DNA from: Pseudomonas akapageensis
GTDB taxonomy: Bacteria > Pseudomonadota > Gammaproteobacteria > Pseudomonadales > Pseudomonadaceae
Assembly: GCF_011355085.1 (NCBI RefSeq)
Contig: NZ_VXCP01000022.1
Coordinates: 1 to 64,000 of the forward strand
Reading direction: 5' to 3'
DNA length: 64,000 nucleotides
Under the pieces are notes generated by a model, which saw only the letters and a program-made list of their open reading frames with translations, was not told where the DNA came from and did not search any database. Below, in pieces: positions 8,989 through 17,590 of the stretch. Each line of letters begins with the position of its first letter. Positions within the stretch are counted from its first letter, which is position 1. The translations under genes and the position numbers were made by a program.

Positions 8989-10269
8989 TTAGAAGTAGTA
9001 AGGGAATTTCAGGCTGAAAGAGAAGTCTGGCGCGTCGTCGGTCAGGCCGATGGCGAGGTTGGGTACGATCGTCAGGTTGTTGGTTGCCGCGAGAGTCATG
9101 CCGATGTTGAAGTTGGCGGCGTTGAAGTCGCTGTTGGGCACCGATTGCCAATCGCCGTTATCCGGTTTGATCTTGCTTTTGCTGGAGAACTGGTCGGAGA
9201 AGGAAAACGACATACTCATCTTCTCGTTCAAGGCAAACGCAATACCGGCACCGAGCTGCCAGGAGTCGCCGAGTTTCACGTCGCCAGGTACCTTGGAATT
9301 GACCTGGGGGCTGATGTCGCTGAAGGAGTCCTCGATGTTGTAGGTGTAGGCCAGACTGCCGAAGAGCACGGCCGGGTCGAAGGTCTTGACCAGCGAGATA
9401 CCCGGGGTGATCGACCAGACGCCGTTGCCGGTGGGCAGGTCCTGGGGCACGGAGAGGTTGTCGTTGTTCGGGTCGTTGACCAGCTTGATACCGTAGGGAT
9501 CATCGCCGGTCGGCGCCTTGACCCGGAATGTGAAGACGGCATCGGGCAGGTTTTCCGATTCATCGAGGAACTTGTAGGCCACACCGACGTTGACATCGCC
9601 AATGGTCGGGTCGCGGGTGACGGTTGCGTCGGAGCTTACCGGGCCGGCACCGCCGGCACCGCCGGAGGAATAGGTCGACTCGCGGTAGACCACCGGTACG
9701 TTCACATCGAATTGCCAGCGCTGCGCCAGGTTGTAGCGGGCGGTCAGGTCCAGGGTCCAGTTGTCGGCCTTGATACGGTCGAGGTTGATGTTGCCCAGGA
9801 AAATCGAGTCCAGCGCGAGAAAACCGTTGAGCACCAATGCTCGGGTATCGATGTGGGTGTAGGTCAGTCCTGTCTCGACACTGAACTTGCCACCGCCGAA
9901 GAAACCACTGGCCTCGTCGTACAGGTTGGAAACGCTCTGGGCCGGTTCCGAATCTTCCTTGAGCGATTGCCCATAGGAACTGCCCGAGGTGCCGGGCGCA
10001 CCACTGGCCACCGTCTGACCGCCCTTGACCTGTTCGGCGGGGGAGCGGGTCAGGCGTTTGGGGGGCGGTGTCGCAGGTGTTTCTTCGACTTGTTTCACAC
10101 GCTGTTCGAGGACCATCAGCGCTTTCTGTTGTGCCTCGTAACGGGATTTCAGCTCCATGAGTTCTTGTTTTAAGGCTTCGACCTGGGGGTCCGGTGCTGC
10201 TTGCAGCAATGTGGCCGGGACCAGGGTACTCAGACAAACGACTGCTTTTAATGTCAACGATCGATGCAT
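8989..10269 (-). CDS. fapF: Fap amyloid secretin FapF (outer-membrane pore)
   Basis: A 426-residue protein with a Sec signal peptide (about 1-24, cut near LLQAAP). A predicted coiled coil at 27-62 (QVEALKQELMELKSRYEAQQ) is followed by a Pro-rich linker and a C-terminal beta barrel ending in YYF. In Pseudomonas the FapF barrel exports the fibril subunits, with a periplasmic coiled coil controlling the pore. It is the last gene of the fap operon, 46 bases after fapE, and ends on a strong terminator. Confidence 0.94.
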   Translation of the reverse strand: MHRSLTLKAVVCLSTLVPATLLQAAPDPQVEALKQELMELKSRYEAQQKALMVLEQRVKQVEETPATPPPKRLTRSPAEQVKGGQTVASGAPGTSGSSYGQSLKEDSEPAQSVSNLYDEASGFFGGGKFSVETGLTYTHIDTRALVLNGFLALDSIFLGNINLDRIKADNWTLDLTARYNLAQRWQFDVNVPVVYRESTYSSGGAGGAGPVSSDATVTRDPTIGDVNVGVAYKFLDESENLPDAVFTFRVKAPTGDDPYGIKLVNDPNNDNLSVPQDLPTGNGVWSITPGISLVKTFDPAVLFGSLAYTYNIEDSFSDISPQVNSKVPGDVKLGDSWQLGAGIAFALNEKMSMSFSFSDQFSSKSKIKPDNGDWQSVPNSDFNAANFNIGMTLAATNNLTIVPNLAIGLTDDAPDFSFSLKFPYYF

Positions 10270-10315
10270 GGGTGAGCCGTCCCTTCTGACTACATTTGAT
10301 GAGACTGAGCGTAGA

Positions 10316-11059
10316 TCAGTATCCTAGAGTGCGTAGACCTTTGAGCTGGTCAAGGCTGCCGCTGATCGACCCGGTGGCCGGAAGGTTGTCGCGCAGCACG
10401 ACGTTGAGCGAGGTCAGGTTGTGGACCTGGTTGCCACCGCCGAGCAAGGTGGTGTTCTGCATCAGCCCACCCTGGGCCAGGCGTTGTACGGTGGAGCCCT
10501 GATTGTTGTTGGCCACGATGTTGAGCTGCACGCCCGTGCCGGTCGAGGATATGCTCAGGGAGCCTGCGCCATTGGCGCTGGTCAAGGTCGAACCTGCGGC
10601 CAGTGCCTGGCCCTGGGTGTTCATCTGTGGTGCCTGGCTGCCTTCTTTGACGTTGATGTCGACATTGTTATAGGCGCTGTTGTTGTCGCCGGCCGCGCGC
10701 ACCACCTGGGTGACGCCCTGGGTGCTGTTGAGGCCATTGCCACCGCTGACGATACCGGTACCCTGGGAGGCGTCCCCCGAACCATTGCCTTTTCTGTCGA
10801 TCATCGACACATAGAACTGGGGCTTGATGGTCGTTTGTTGAATCTGCATCGAGGAGGTTGCGCCGATCACGTCACCGTTGGCGTTTTGCCAGGCGCTGGT
10901 CATGACGATCCCGAAACTGATGATCCGTCCCGGCATGACATAGCGACCGCGCAAGGTGGCCAACTCCGAATCCTTCAGTTCGATGGGTTTGAACGTTTGT
11001 GCCTGGGTCGGCAGGCTGGCGGTCAGGCAGACCACGGCCAACCAGAATGGAGTCTTCAT
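10316..11059 (-). CDS. fapE: Fap system accessory/minor fibril protein FapE
   Basis: A 247-residue exported protein with a signal peptide cut near TQAQTF (residue 21). The body is Gly/Ser/Asn/Gln-rich, with short repeats such as NNNQGSTVQRLAQGG, and no cysteine in the mature part. FapE is an extracellular minor component of the Fap fibre whose exact role is unsettled. It stands between fapD and fapF on the same strand with short spacers. Confidence 0.92.
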   Translation of the reverse strand: MKTPFWLAVVCLTASLPTQAQTFKPIELKDSELATLRGRYVMPGRIISFGIVMTSAWQNANGDVIGATSSMQIQQTTIKPQFYVSMIDRKGNGSGDASQGTGIVSGGNGLNSTQGVTQVVRAAGDNNSAYNNVDINVKEGSQAPQMNTQGQALAAGSTLTSANGAGSLSISSTGTGVQLNIVANNNQGSTVQRLAQGGLMQNTTLLGGGNQVHNLTSLNVVLRDNLPATGSISGSLDQLKGLRTLGY

Positions 11060-11092
11060 TGGATACTCCCGGAGCTTCGTGCTCCCTTGACA

Positions 11093-11773
11093 TTAGAAGA
11101 AGTCGCTTTGGATGAATCCGAAATCCATCAACTCTGCGTCTTGCACCGGGCTGAAGGTGTTGATGCGGTTCTTGGCGGTCAGTGGCATAGGTGGGTCGAG
11201 CAAGGCATTGGTCTTGTCGTAACCCTGGCCGATGATGGCGAAGATGATGCCGTTCCAGCCTTTGACAAAGTCGTCGACTGTGAAGCGCTTATGGCCAAGT
11301 ACGGGATCGCCGATATACACCCAGCCGTTGTCGACTTTTTGCATGACCACAAAATGTTTGTAGCCACGGATGTCCATCAGTACCACCACCGGAATGCGGA
11401 TACTGCTCAAGGTCTCTGGTTGTACCCGGTAGCCACGGGCACGCATGCCGATACTTTCTACGTAACGCTTCATGTCGAGCATGGAGAAGCCCTGGACCCG
11501 GACAAGATCCTGATCGGCTTTTGCCAGCATGCCTTCGATGATCTGTTCTTCATTCACGTCCAGCCAATAGGCCTGGCGCAAAATGGTCGCCAGCGCCGCT
11601 GCGCCGCAACTGAAGTCGGTTTTCTGTGGAATCAGGTCGGCAAATTTGCGCTCGCGTATACTCTGGATCGGCTTGTACACCACTGCTCCGCCCGGCAGGA
11701 CAGAAAGTGGCATTTGCGCGGCCTCGCTCAGACTGGCCACACAAAGCAAAAATGCCAAGGCGATAATGCGCAT
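11093..11773 (-). CDS. fapD: Fap system C39-family cysteine protease FapD
   Basis: A 226-residue periplasmic protein of the peptidase C39 family. The signal peptide MRIIALAFLLCVASLSEA covers residues 1-18. The catalytic region TDFSCGAAALATILR follows near 50-64, with the active-site Cys in FSCGA, the His in KHFVVMQ, and the Asp in IGDPVLG. FapD is thought to process Fap components before export. The ATG at 11773 is used; the longer frame runs through the fapC terminator and is excluded. Confidence 0.94.
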   Translation of the reverse strand: MRIIALAFLLCVASLSEAAQMPLSVLPGGAVVYKPIQSIRERKFADLIPQKTDFSCGAAALATILRQAYWLDVNEEQIIEGMLAKADQDLVRVQGFSMLDMKRYVESIGMRARGYRVQPETLSSIRIPVVVLMDIRGYKHFVVMQKVDNGWVYIGDPVLGHKRFTVDDFVKGWNGIIFAIIGQGYDKTNALLDPPMPLTAKNRINTFSPVQDAELMDFGFIQSDFF

Positions 11774-11800
11774 GATCGGACGCCTTCTGATAGTGGTGAA

Positions 11801-11825
11801 AAAAGGCCCCCCGAAGGGGGCCTTC
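11801..11825 (-). terminator. Intrinsic terminator between fapC and fapD
   Basis: Read on the minus strand, the 9-bp G+C stem AAGGCCCCC / GGGGGCCTT with a 3-4 base loop is followed directly by six T. It starts 13 bases after the fapC stop and ends about 28 bases before the fapD start. It should end many transcripts after fapC, leaving fapD-F at a lower level. Confidence 0.9.
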
Positions 11826-11837
11826 AGACCGCAGCAT

Positions 11838-13238
11838 TTACATGGAGCTGTTGGCGATGGACAGGGAGTTGCTTTGTTGGTTGCCCACGCCGGCAGCCAC
11901 GTTGACACCCACGTTGCCGCTGGCGCCGGTAACCGAACCGCTAAGAGTAGCAGTGTTGGTCACAGGGTTTGCCCAGCCAGTTGGGGTCAGCACTTGCCAG
12001 GTCACTGTGTTGCTCAACTCAAAAGAGCTGGCCGCACTGAAGCTCTTCTCTTTGTCGAACGAATCGGAGGTCGATTTATCGAACGATTTTTCAAACGACG
12101 AGTCGCGCGTTCTGTTGAACGAGCTGTCGGACGATTTTTCGAACGAGGTGTCGAGGGATTTTTCGAACGATGCGTCGAACGATTTTTCGAACGAAGAGCT
12201 GGACGTTTTATCGCGAGTCTTGTCGACAGCTACGTTGAGGGTTGCATTGAGCGATGCATCTACACTCGCACTGCGGGTGCGTGGGCCCCAGCCATTGTCC
12301 TTGGTAAGGGTCGCCTCAGCGGCCAACGTGGCATCCACGGAAGCATCCAGAGTACGGCTACTGGTAGAGTGCGACTCGTGGCTCCTGGAGCCGCTCGCAT
12401 CGATAGACAACGAGCCACTTGCATCATAGCTGGTAGAGCCACTGGCATCGTAGCTGTTGGAGCCGCTCCTTTCAGAGTGTCTGGAGCCGCTCACATCCAC
12501 GCTCTTGGTCGAAGCTTTATCGATGTGCAACTCGGACGACGCGTCGAAGGAGGAGTTGCCGCTGACTGTTTTGGTAAGCGACAGCGTAGTCACGTCGAAC
12601 GTCCGATCGGCGTTGTTGATCACCACCAGGCCAGGACCATTCTGGGTGGCGTTGGCGTCGGCTCTTGCATTACCCAGCGGGGCATTGGTGTTGGCAATTG
12701 CCATGGTGTTTTTCTGTTGGTTCAGATCGCCACCAGCAATGTTGACACCCAGGTTGCCACTGCCGCCATTGGCCGAGGCGCTCATCGTAGCAGTCGCTGT
12801 GCTGCCGTAGTTGTCGACCCTGTTGCGGTTGCTGTATTGGTCAACCCTGGCACTGGCAGTGGCCATACCGAACACGAAGGAGTTGTCGATTGCGGATGCG
12901 TCGGACTGGGCGTTTGCGATAGCGGCTGCGTTGTCTTGTTGGTTGCCATCACCGGCGGCCACGTTGATGCCTACGTTCCCGCTGCTGCCGCCGGCCGAGG
13001 AGTTCATCTCAGCGTTATTGACGGTCCCTTCGTTGCGGATGTAGTTGTTGGTGCTGCTTTGCTTATCGTACGCATTGGCAGTGGCGTAGACAGGGACCTT
13101 TGTTGGAGGAGGGGTGTGGTGGTGATCGTTGTGATGGTTGTGGTGTCTTGGTGGTTTGTAGTCACCAGCTTGTACAGCAACAGCCATGACCGCAGCAATT
13201 GCGAAAACCAGAGGCTTGATTGCCATCGAAGGTTTCAT
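11838..13238 (-). CDS. fapC: Major functional-amyloid subunit FapC
   Basis: A 466-residue exported amyloid protein. The signal peptide ends near VAVQAGDY (residue 24). A His-rich stretch (PPRHHNHHNDHHH, about 29-41) follows. Three amyloid repeats carry the signature GN[VL]G[VI]N[VI]A.G..NQQ.N (near residues 86, 146 and 440). The long linker before the third repeat holds two tandem families, S-Y/I-DASGS and SFEKSFD, so it is unusually repetitive. There is no cysteine. The start has GGAG nine bases upstream. FapC polymerises outside the cell into biofilm fibres. Confidence 0.95.
   Translation of the reverse strand: MKPSMAIKPLVFAIAAVMAVAVQAGDYKPPRHHNHHNDHHHTPPPTKVPVYATANAYDKQSSTNNYIRNEGTVNNAEMNSSAGGSSGNVGINVAAGDGNQQDNAAAIANAQSDASAIDNSFVFGMATASARVDQYSNRNRVDNYGSTATATMSASANGGSGNLGVNIAGGDLNQQKNTMAIANTNAPLGNARADANATQNGPGLVVINNADRTFDVTTLSLTKTVSGNSSFDASSELHIDKASTKSVDVSGSRHSERSGSNSYDASGSTSYDASGSLSIDASGSRSHESHSTSSRTLDASVDATLAAEATLTKDNGWGPRTRSASVDASLNATLNVAVDKTRDKTSSSSFEKSFDASFEKSLDTSFEKSSDSSFNRTRDSSFEKSFDKSTSDSFDKEKSFSAASSFELSNTVTWQVLTPTGWANPVTNTATLSGSVTGASGNVGVNVAAGVGNQQSNSLSIANSSM
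12050..12215 (-). repeat. Degenerate tandem repeats inside the fapC linker
   Basis: The + strand reads repeated TTTTTCGAACGA / GTCGAACGATTTTTC units over about 165 bases. They encode SFEKSFD-type heptads to octads (SFEKSFDASFEKSLDTSFEK). A second set at about 12400-12480 encodes SYDASGS units. Confidence 0.8.
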
Positions 13239-13293
13239 GGTGATTCTCCGTACTTTATTTTAGGTAGTTAAGTGTTGTTAATACCTGTTTGGG

Positions 13294-13884
13294 TCAATCC
13301 GAGACCCGTACGCTCAGGGTGTTGGCCATGCGGTTTCCCACCCCGGCGCTCTGATTCAACTGAATCACCCCACGGCTACCGGTGAAGGCCTGGTCGCCGG
13401 TAGCGACCTGACGATAACTGGGTGCGGAATCAGTTGGATCGGAGTTGTAGAGCAGCGCCACGTTCTGCTGCTTGAGGACGCTGTCGTCGATACTTTGCGG
13501 TTGAGCACTGATGCTGATTCGTACGGCATTGGCTTGCTGGTTGCTGGCGCCCGCACTCTGGTTGACCCCCAGAATGCCGGTGCCGTTACTGAATGAGTTG
13601 CCTTTGATCGTGGACTGGGCATCCATTGTCGGATCGACTATGGTCCGCAGTTTCTGGCGAATCTGCGTGGTAGCGGTTGCCTGGTGGCCAACGGCAATCG
13701 CCCGGGCGTTGGCCTGTTGTTGCTGATCGCCCGCCGCCTGGTTGACCGAGAGGTTGCCCTGGTAACTCATGCCGGAGCTGTCGATTTCGGCATGATTGAT
13801 AACAGGGTATTGTGAGATCACAGGCGGTTGGGCGAGGGCCGGGGTACTGCAGAACATGGCCAGGATCAGGAGTGAGCGACGCAT
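13294..13884 (-). CDS. fapB: Amyloid nucleator / minor subunit FapB
   Basis: A 196-residue exported protein with signal peptide MRRSLLILAMFCSTPALA (1-18). Three amyloid repeats, each with an NQ.AG...Q.AN core, are seen near residues 43-60 (GNLSVNQAAGDQQQQANA), 103-120 (ILGVNQSAGASNQQANAV) and 171-188 (VIQLNQSAGVGNRMANTL). FapB resembles FapC in repeat design but is shorter and is believed to nucleate fibres. It begins 1 base after the fapA stop codon, which suggests translational coupling. Confidence 0.94.
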   Translation of the reverse strand: MRRSLLILAMFCSTPALAQPPVISQYPVINHAEIDSSGMSYQGNLSVNQAAGDQQQQANARAIAVGHQATATTQIRQKLRTIVDPTMDAQSTIKGNSFSNGTGILGVNQSAGASNQQANAVRISISAQPQSIDDSVLKQQNVALLYNSDPTDSAPSYRQVATGDQAFTGSRGVIQLNQSAGVGNRMANTLSVRVSD

Positions 13885-13885
13885 C

Positions 13886-14323
13886 TCACTGGCCTCCCGT
13901 CAGGATGTTCAAAGCGCCCAGGCCTTTCTGAACGTTCGAGTTGACCATGTTGGCGATGCCGTTGCCGGGGCCACCGGATCGTCCACCGGGTATGTTGGCC
14001 AATTGCGTCTGATTGGTGATACCGGAGCCAATTGGGTTGGTCTGTTGCGTGACCAGGCTGCTAATGCCTGAACCACTGCTGACACTGGCAAAATCGCCGT
14101 CGCTCAACTCGTTCGTCTGTTTGAGGATATGCGCCGACGGGTTGGTATTGACGGTCGTGGGATTCGGGTCAGGTACCATCGGCGGCCTGGTTGCGTTGCG
14201 CGTCTGGACATCGCGCGTAATCACGACGATGCCGTTATCGGCTTGAACCGGCAGGCTGAAACTCGATCCCAATGCACATCCGATCAGCAGGAGGCGGAAA
14301 ACGCCTTTATCTAGATTCCCCAC
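13886..14323 (-). CDS. fapA: Fap system periplasmic chaperone-like protein FapA
   Basis: A 145-residue protein with a signal peptide (VFRLLLIGCALGSSFSLPVQA) and a Gly/Asn/Thr-rich mature part. FapA is thought to influence which subunit dominates in the fibre. A GTG start at 14323 is preferred because AAGAAGGAA lies just upstream. The longer ATG reading at 14365 would begin at, or before, the transcription start expected from the sigma54 promoter at 14376-14392. Confidence 0.88.
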   Translation of the reverse strand: MGNLDKGVFRLLLIGCALGSSFSLPVQADNGIVVITRDVQTRNATRPPMVPDPNPTTVNTNPSAHILKQTNELSDGDFASVSSGSGISSLVTQQTNPIGSGITNQTQLANIPGGRSGGPGNGIANMVNSNVQKGLGALNILTGGQ

Positions 14324-14375
14324 GACGGCAATTCCTTCTTGAAGTGCGCTGGCCCTGGTCAGCATTGCGAAAAAC

Positions 14376-14392
14376 CGAGCAGAAGCTGTGCC
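14376..14392 (-). promoter_or_regulatory. Sigma54 (RpoN) promoter of the fap operon
   Basis: On the minus strand the sequence is CGGCACAGCTTCTGCT, with the invariant GG and GC spaced by exactly 10 bases. It fits the -24/-12 consensus TGGCACG-N4-TTGCW well. It lies about 55 bases before the fapA GTG start. Confidence 0.8.
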
Positions 14393-14992
14393 GCTTTTAT
14401 TTTTTTCAATAAAAACAGTGGGTTGTTGTTTTTAGTTGATGTAGTCAAAAAAATGTTGTAAAGCCGGCGAAACAGAAGCCCGGATGCGGCATCGACCATC
14501 TATCCGGTAATGCTCGCAATGTGGTCCGTGGGGCGGTTGTATCGGCGGATTAACACTTTGCTCCGGCAGAGCTTGAAGTGCTTTAGCCTGCGGGTTTGCG
14601 GGGGGTGGGTTGTTTCAGGAATGGACACTTGGCAAGCAACAAGTCCGCAAGTCAGGCGTCCTCCAGCCGATTCGGCGCCTGAATTGCATCGCGTCTGCGT
14701 GTAGCCGGTGCCTCGCGGTCCCGGGTTTCGAGGATCAGTATTGACGGTTGCCTGACGCGATGGGTATCCAATCGCCAAGCTGTCAGGAATTTCATGTTGC
14801 TGGAAAGGGCTACGGGCAGCGTTTGGCGCGTGGGTCTGATAGGATTTCGGCGCAAAAGAGTCAAACCTGATTAACGTCTTGGTCTTATTGCCGTTTTCCT
14901 GGTCGCATGTCGCCACGCAAACGAGCTTGCCGAGTCATTGTAGCCACTAAAAATATTAAAGGAGCCTGCCATGCGCATGGCTTCTCGGGGGA
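14393..14992. other. Intergenic region between fapA and uppP
   Basis: About 600 bases without a convincing gene. The part next to the fap promoter (14393-14460) is A/T-rich and is the natural place for enhancer sites of the sigma54 activator, though I could not define one. A 138-residue antisense frame at 14500-14916 lacks a Shine-Dalgarno site and recognisable features. The right end holds the uppP promoter region. Confidence 0.5.
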
Positions 14993-15826
14993 ATGATGGA
15001 TTTTTGGACCGCCATGCAGGCAGTAATACTAGGGATTGTCGAGGGGCTGACGGAGTTCCTGCCCATCTCCAGTACCGGCCACCAGATCATCGTCGCGGAC
15101 TTGATCAACTTTGGTGGTGAGCGGGCTATGGCCTTCAACATCATTATTCAGCTGGGCGCGATCCTGGCGGTTGTCTGGGAGTTTCGACGCAAGATCATTG
15201 ACGTGGTCGTGGGGCTGCCGCGCCAGGCAAGTGCCCAGCGCTTTACGGTCAACCTGCTGATCGCCTTCCTGCCGGCCGTGGTATTGGGTGTTCTGTTTTC
15301 CGACCTGATTCATCACTACCTGTTCAACCCCATTACCGTGGCTACGGCCCTTGTAGTGGGCGGCATCATCATGTTGTGGGCAGAGCAGCGCCAGCACGTG
15401 ATTCGCGTCGAGCATGTCGACGATATGCGCTGGACCGATGCCTTGAAAATCGGTTGTGCCCAATGCCTGGCGATGATTCCGGGTACCTCGCGCTCTGGCT
15501 CGACCATTATCGGCGGGCTGCTGTTCGGCCTGTCGCGCAAGGCGGCAACCGAGTTCTCGTTCTTCCTCGCGATGCCGACGATGGTCGGTGCGGCCGTGTA
15601 CTCGGGCTACAAATACCGGGAGTTGTTCCAGCCCGGCGATTTTCCGGTCTTTGCCATCGGCTTCGTCGTCTCCTTCATCTTCGCCATGATTGCCGTGCGT
15701 GGCCTGCTCAAGTTCATTGCCAGCCACAGCTATGCGGCGTTCGCCTGGTACCGGATTGTCTTCGGTCTGATCATTCTGGCGACCTGGCAGTTCGGCTGGG
15801 TGGACTGGGCGACGGCCAAACCGTGA
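14993..15826 (+). CDS. uppP: Undecaprenyl-diphosphatase UppP (BacA)
   Basis: A 277-residue polytopic inner-membrane protein. The two family signatures are visible: EGLTEFLPISSTGH near residues 17-30 and PGTSRSGSTI near 161-170. The enzyme removes a phosphate from undecaprenyl pyrophosphate so that the lipid carrier for peptidoglycan precursors can be reused; overproduction gives bacitracin resistance. CGGGGGA precedes a double ATG. The stop codon overlaps the GTG of the next gene. Confidence 0.96.
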   Translation: MMDFWTAMQAVILGIVEGLTEFLPISSTGHQIIVADLINFGGERAMAFNIIIQLGAILAVVWEFRRKIIDVVVGLPRQASAQRFTVNLLIAFLPAVVLGVLFSDLIHHYLFNPITVATALVVGGIIMLWAEQRQHVIRVEHVDDMRWTDALKIGCAQCLAMIPGTSRSGSTIIGGLLFGLSRKAATEFSFFLAMPTMVGAAVYSGYKYRELFQPGDFPVFAIGFVVSFIFAMIAVRGLLKFIASHSYAAFAWYRIVFGLIILATWQFGWVDWATAKP

Positions 15827-16299
15827 AAAGCGCTGGGCGCCCACGTACGGGTAATCCGAACGAGGCGCGAGAGGCATCCAGGCAGGGTGCCGTCACGCCT
15901 GTTCACAACCTGCGCGCCAAGCTGCTGGTACTGGCGGGGCTTTGCCTGCTGCCGATGGTAGGGTCACTGCAGATGCTCGGGGCGGGGCAGTCGGCACTGC
16001 CGTCGCTGGCCTACGTGCTGGCGAGCCTGTTGACCTTCTACCTCTACTGGCACGACAAGCGCCAGGCGCGCGGCAACGCCTGGCGCACTCCCGAACGGGT
16101 CCTGCATGCCGCCGAATTGTGTGGTGGCTGGCCCGGCGCCCTTCTGGCGCAACAACTGTTCCGGCACAAGACGCGCAAGTTGCCCTATCAGGCGAAGTTC
16201 TGGGTCATCGTCACCCTGCATCAACTGTTCTGGGTCGATCACCTGGTATTCGGCGGCGACTGGATGGGCAAGGCGTTACAACCTCTGCTCGGCACCTGA
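15823..16299 (+). CDS. DUF1294 family membrane protein
   Basis: A 158-residue protein starting at a GTG that overlaps the uppP stop (GTGA), so the two are coupled. After a basic N-terminus come two hydrophobic segments (LLVLAGLCLLPMVG and LAYVLASLLTFYLYW). The DUF1294 core follows: YWHDKRQARGNAWRTPE, ELCGGWPGALLAQ, FRHKTRKLPYQAKFW. Full-length family members often carry an N-terminal cold-shock domain, which is absent here. Function unknown. Confidence 0.85.
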   Translation: MKSAGRPRTGNPNEAREASRQGAVTPVHNLRAKLLVLAGLCLLPMVGSLQMLGAGQSALPSLAYVLASLLTFYLYWHDKRQARGNAWRTPERVLHAAELCGGWPGALLAQQLFRHKTRKLPYQAKFWVIVTLHQLFWVDHLVFGGDWMGKALQPLLGT

Positions 16300-16304
16300 T
16301 CCAC

Positions 16305-16649
16305 TCAAAGCTTCAGCCCGACCTGCACGCGCTTGGGCAGGCGGCTGACCACCAACTGATGGGAGCGCTGCAACAGCGCAGTCAGTTCCTGGGGCGAGAC
16401 AGGGTAGGGGTGCCTCATGCTTATCCAGTGCGCTCGGGCCAGATAGGGCGCCGGGTGGATGCCCGGGCGGTCGACGTAGCCGAGAAACAACTCATCGTCG
16501 ACCTTGAAGGCCAGGCCATGGGCGGTCAGGTTGAGCGTCGCGAACATCTTGTTGCCCGCGATCGAAAACACACGCACGCCACCCCATTTGTAGTCCTCGC
16601 GTGCGCCCGGCAAGCTCAGGCAGAAATCCGCCACATCCTGTTCGGTCAT
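16305..16649 (-). CDS. MmcQ/YjbR family DNA-binding protein
   Basis: A 114-residue protein of the MmcQ/YjbR (CyaY-like fold) family. Typical elements are FCLSLPGAREDYKWGG near the N-terminus, FATLNLTAHGLAFKVD, and the C-terminal HQLVVSRLPKRVQ. The ATG at 16649 has GGGAGGGA upstream. Its stop lies 5 bases from the converging DUF1294 gene. The biological role of the family is poorly known. Confidence 0.82.
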   Translation of the reverse strand: MTEQDVADFCLSLPGAREDYKWGGVRVFSIAGNKMFATLNLTAHGLAFKVDDELFLGYVDRPGIHPAPYLARAHWISMRHPYPVSPQELTALLQRSHQLVVSRLPKRVQVGLKL

Positions 16650-16669
16650 CGTCAGTCCCTCCCTTGGGT

Positions 16670-17578
16670 TCACACGTAACGGTCGCCGCAATCCTTGAAC
16701 GATTCGACCAGATGATCGATCCAGGCGCGCACCGCGGGCAATACTCCGCGCCGGTGCGGATACACCGCTTGCAGAAAGCCGCCCGGCATCGACCAGGCCG
16801 GCAGCAATTGAACCAGTTCGCCGCTGGCCAATCCTTCTTCACAGTACATGATCGGCAGGGCGGTAAATCCCAGCCCGGCTATCGCCGCTGCCTTTCGCAC
16901 AATGAAGTCCTCGATGCCCAGGCGTGCCTCGAGCACCAGGTCGCGTTTGTTGCCGTGCTGGTCCAGCATGCGCAAGTGCACCATGCGGTCGCTTTCCAGT
17001 GCGCCCAGCACCGGTACCTGGGCCAGATCGTCGGGGTTTTCTATCGTGCGGCCTTCGAGGAAGCTCGGCGCCGCCACCAGGATCATCTGCGCCTGGCGCA
17101 AGCGCCGGGTCACCAGCATCGGGTCTTCGTCGCCCAGGTCGCGTACGCGCAAGGCGACGTCGATGCCTTCGGTGATCAGGTCGACACGGCGGTTGAGCAG
17201 GATCATGTCCAGCTGTACATGGGGGTGGGCCTGCAGAAAGCGGCTGATGATTTCGGGCAGCAATTCATGGGCAAGCCCCACCGGACAGGACACCCGCAAT
17301 CGGCCGCGGGGCTCGCTGGTCATGCTGGCAACGGCTTCGTCGGCCATCTCGGCCTCGAGCAGCATGGCCTGGCAGTGGCGCAGGTAGCGCTCACCCACAG
17401 TCGTCAGCTTCAGTTGCCGGGTGGTGCGTTGCAGCAGCCGTGCGCCGAGGCGCTCTTCCAGTTCGGCAATGCGCCGTGACAGCCGTGATTTGGGGATGCC
17501 CAGCAGTCGTCCGGCGGCGGCAAAGCCTCCGGCTTCGACGACCTTGGCGAAGTAATAGAGGTCGTTGAGGTCTTGCAT
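16670..17578 (-). CDS. LysR-family transcriptional regulator
   Basis: A 302-residue LTTR. The N-terminal winged helix-turn-helix is clear (YYFAKVVEAGGFAAAGRLLG, then SRLSRRIAELEERLGARLLQR), followed by the substrate-binding domain (GRLRVSCPVGLAHE). It is divergent from azoR, so it probably controls azoR and itself in response to quinone-like or electrophilic compounds. A 20-bp palindrome at 17591-17610, 13 bases before its start, is a likely binding site. Confidence 0.9.
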   Translation of the reverse strand: MQDLNDLYYFAKVVEAGGFAAAGRLLGIPKSRLSRRIAELEERLGARLLQRTTRQLKLTTVGERYLRHCQAMLLEAEMADEAVASMTSEPRGRLRVSCPVGLAHELLPEIISRFLQAHPHVQLDMILLNRRVDLITEGIDVALRVRDLGDEDPMLVTRRLRQAQMILVAAPSFLEGRTIENPDDLAQVPVLGALESDRMVHLRMLDQHGNKRDLVLEARLGIEDFIVRKAAAIAGLGFTALPIMYCEEGLASGELVQLLPAWSMPGGFLQAVYPHRRGVLPAVRAWIDHLVESFKDCGDRYV

Positions 17579-17590
17579 AGTGGTGCTCGA

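Noticed and set aside
11583..13271. Long + strand frame across fapC and fapD (562 codons)
   Set aside because: It is the mirror of the repetitive fapC gene on the other strand and has no start site or domain.
14500..14916. 138-codon minus-strand frame between fapA and uppP
   Set aside because: No Shine-Dalgarno site, low-complexity composition, and no recognisable motif.
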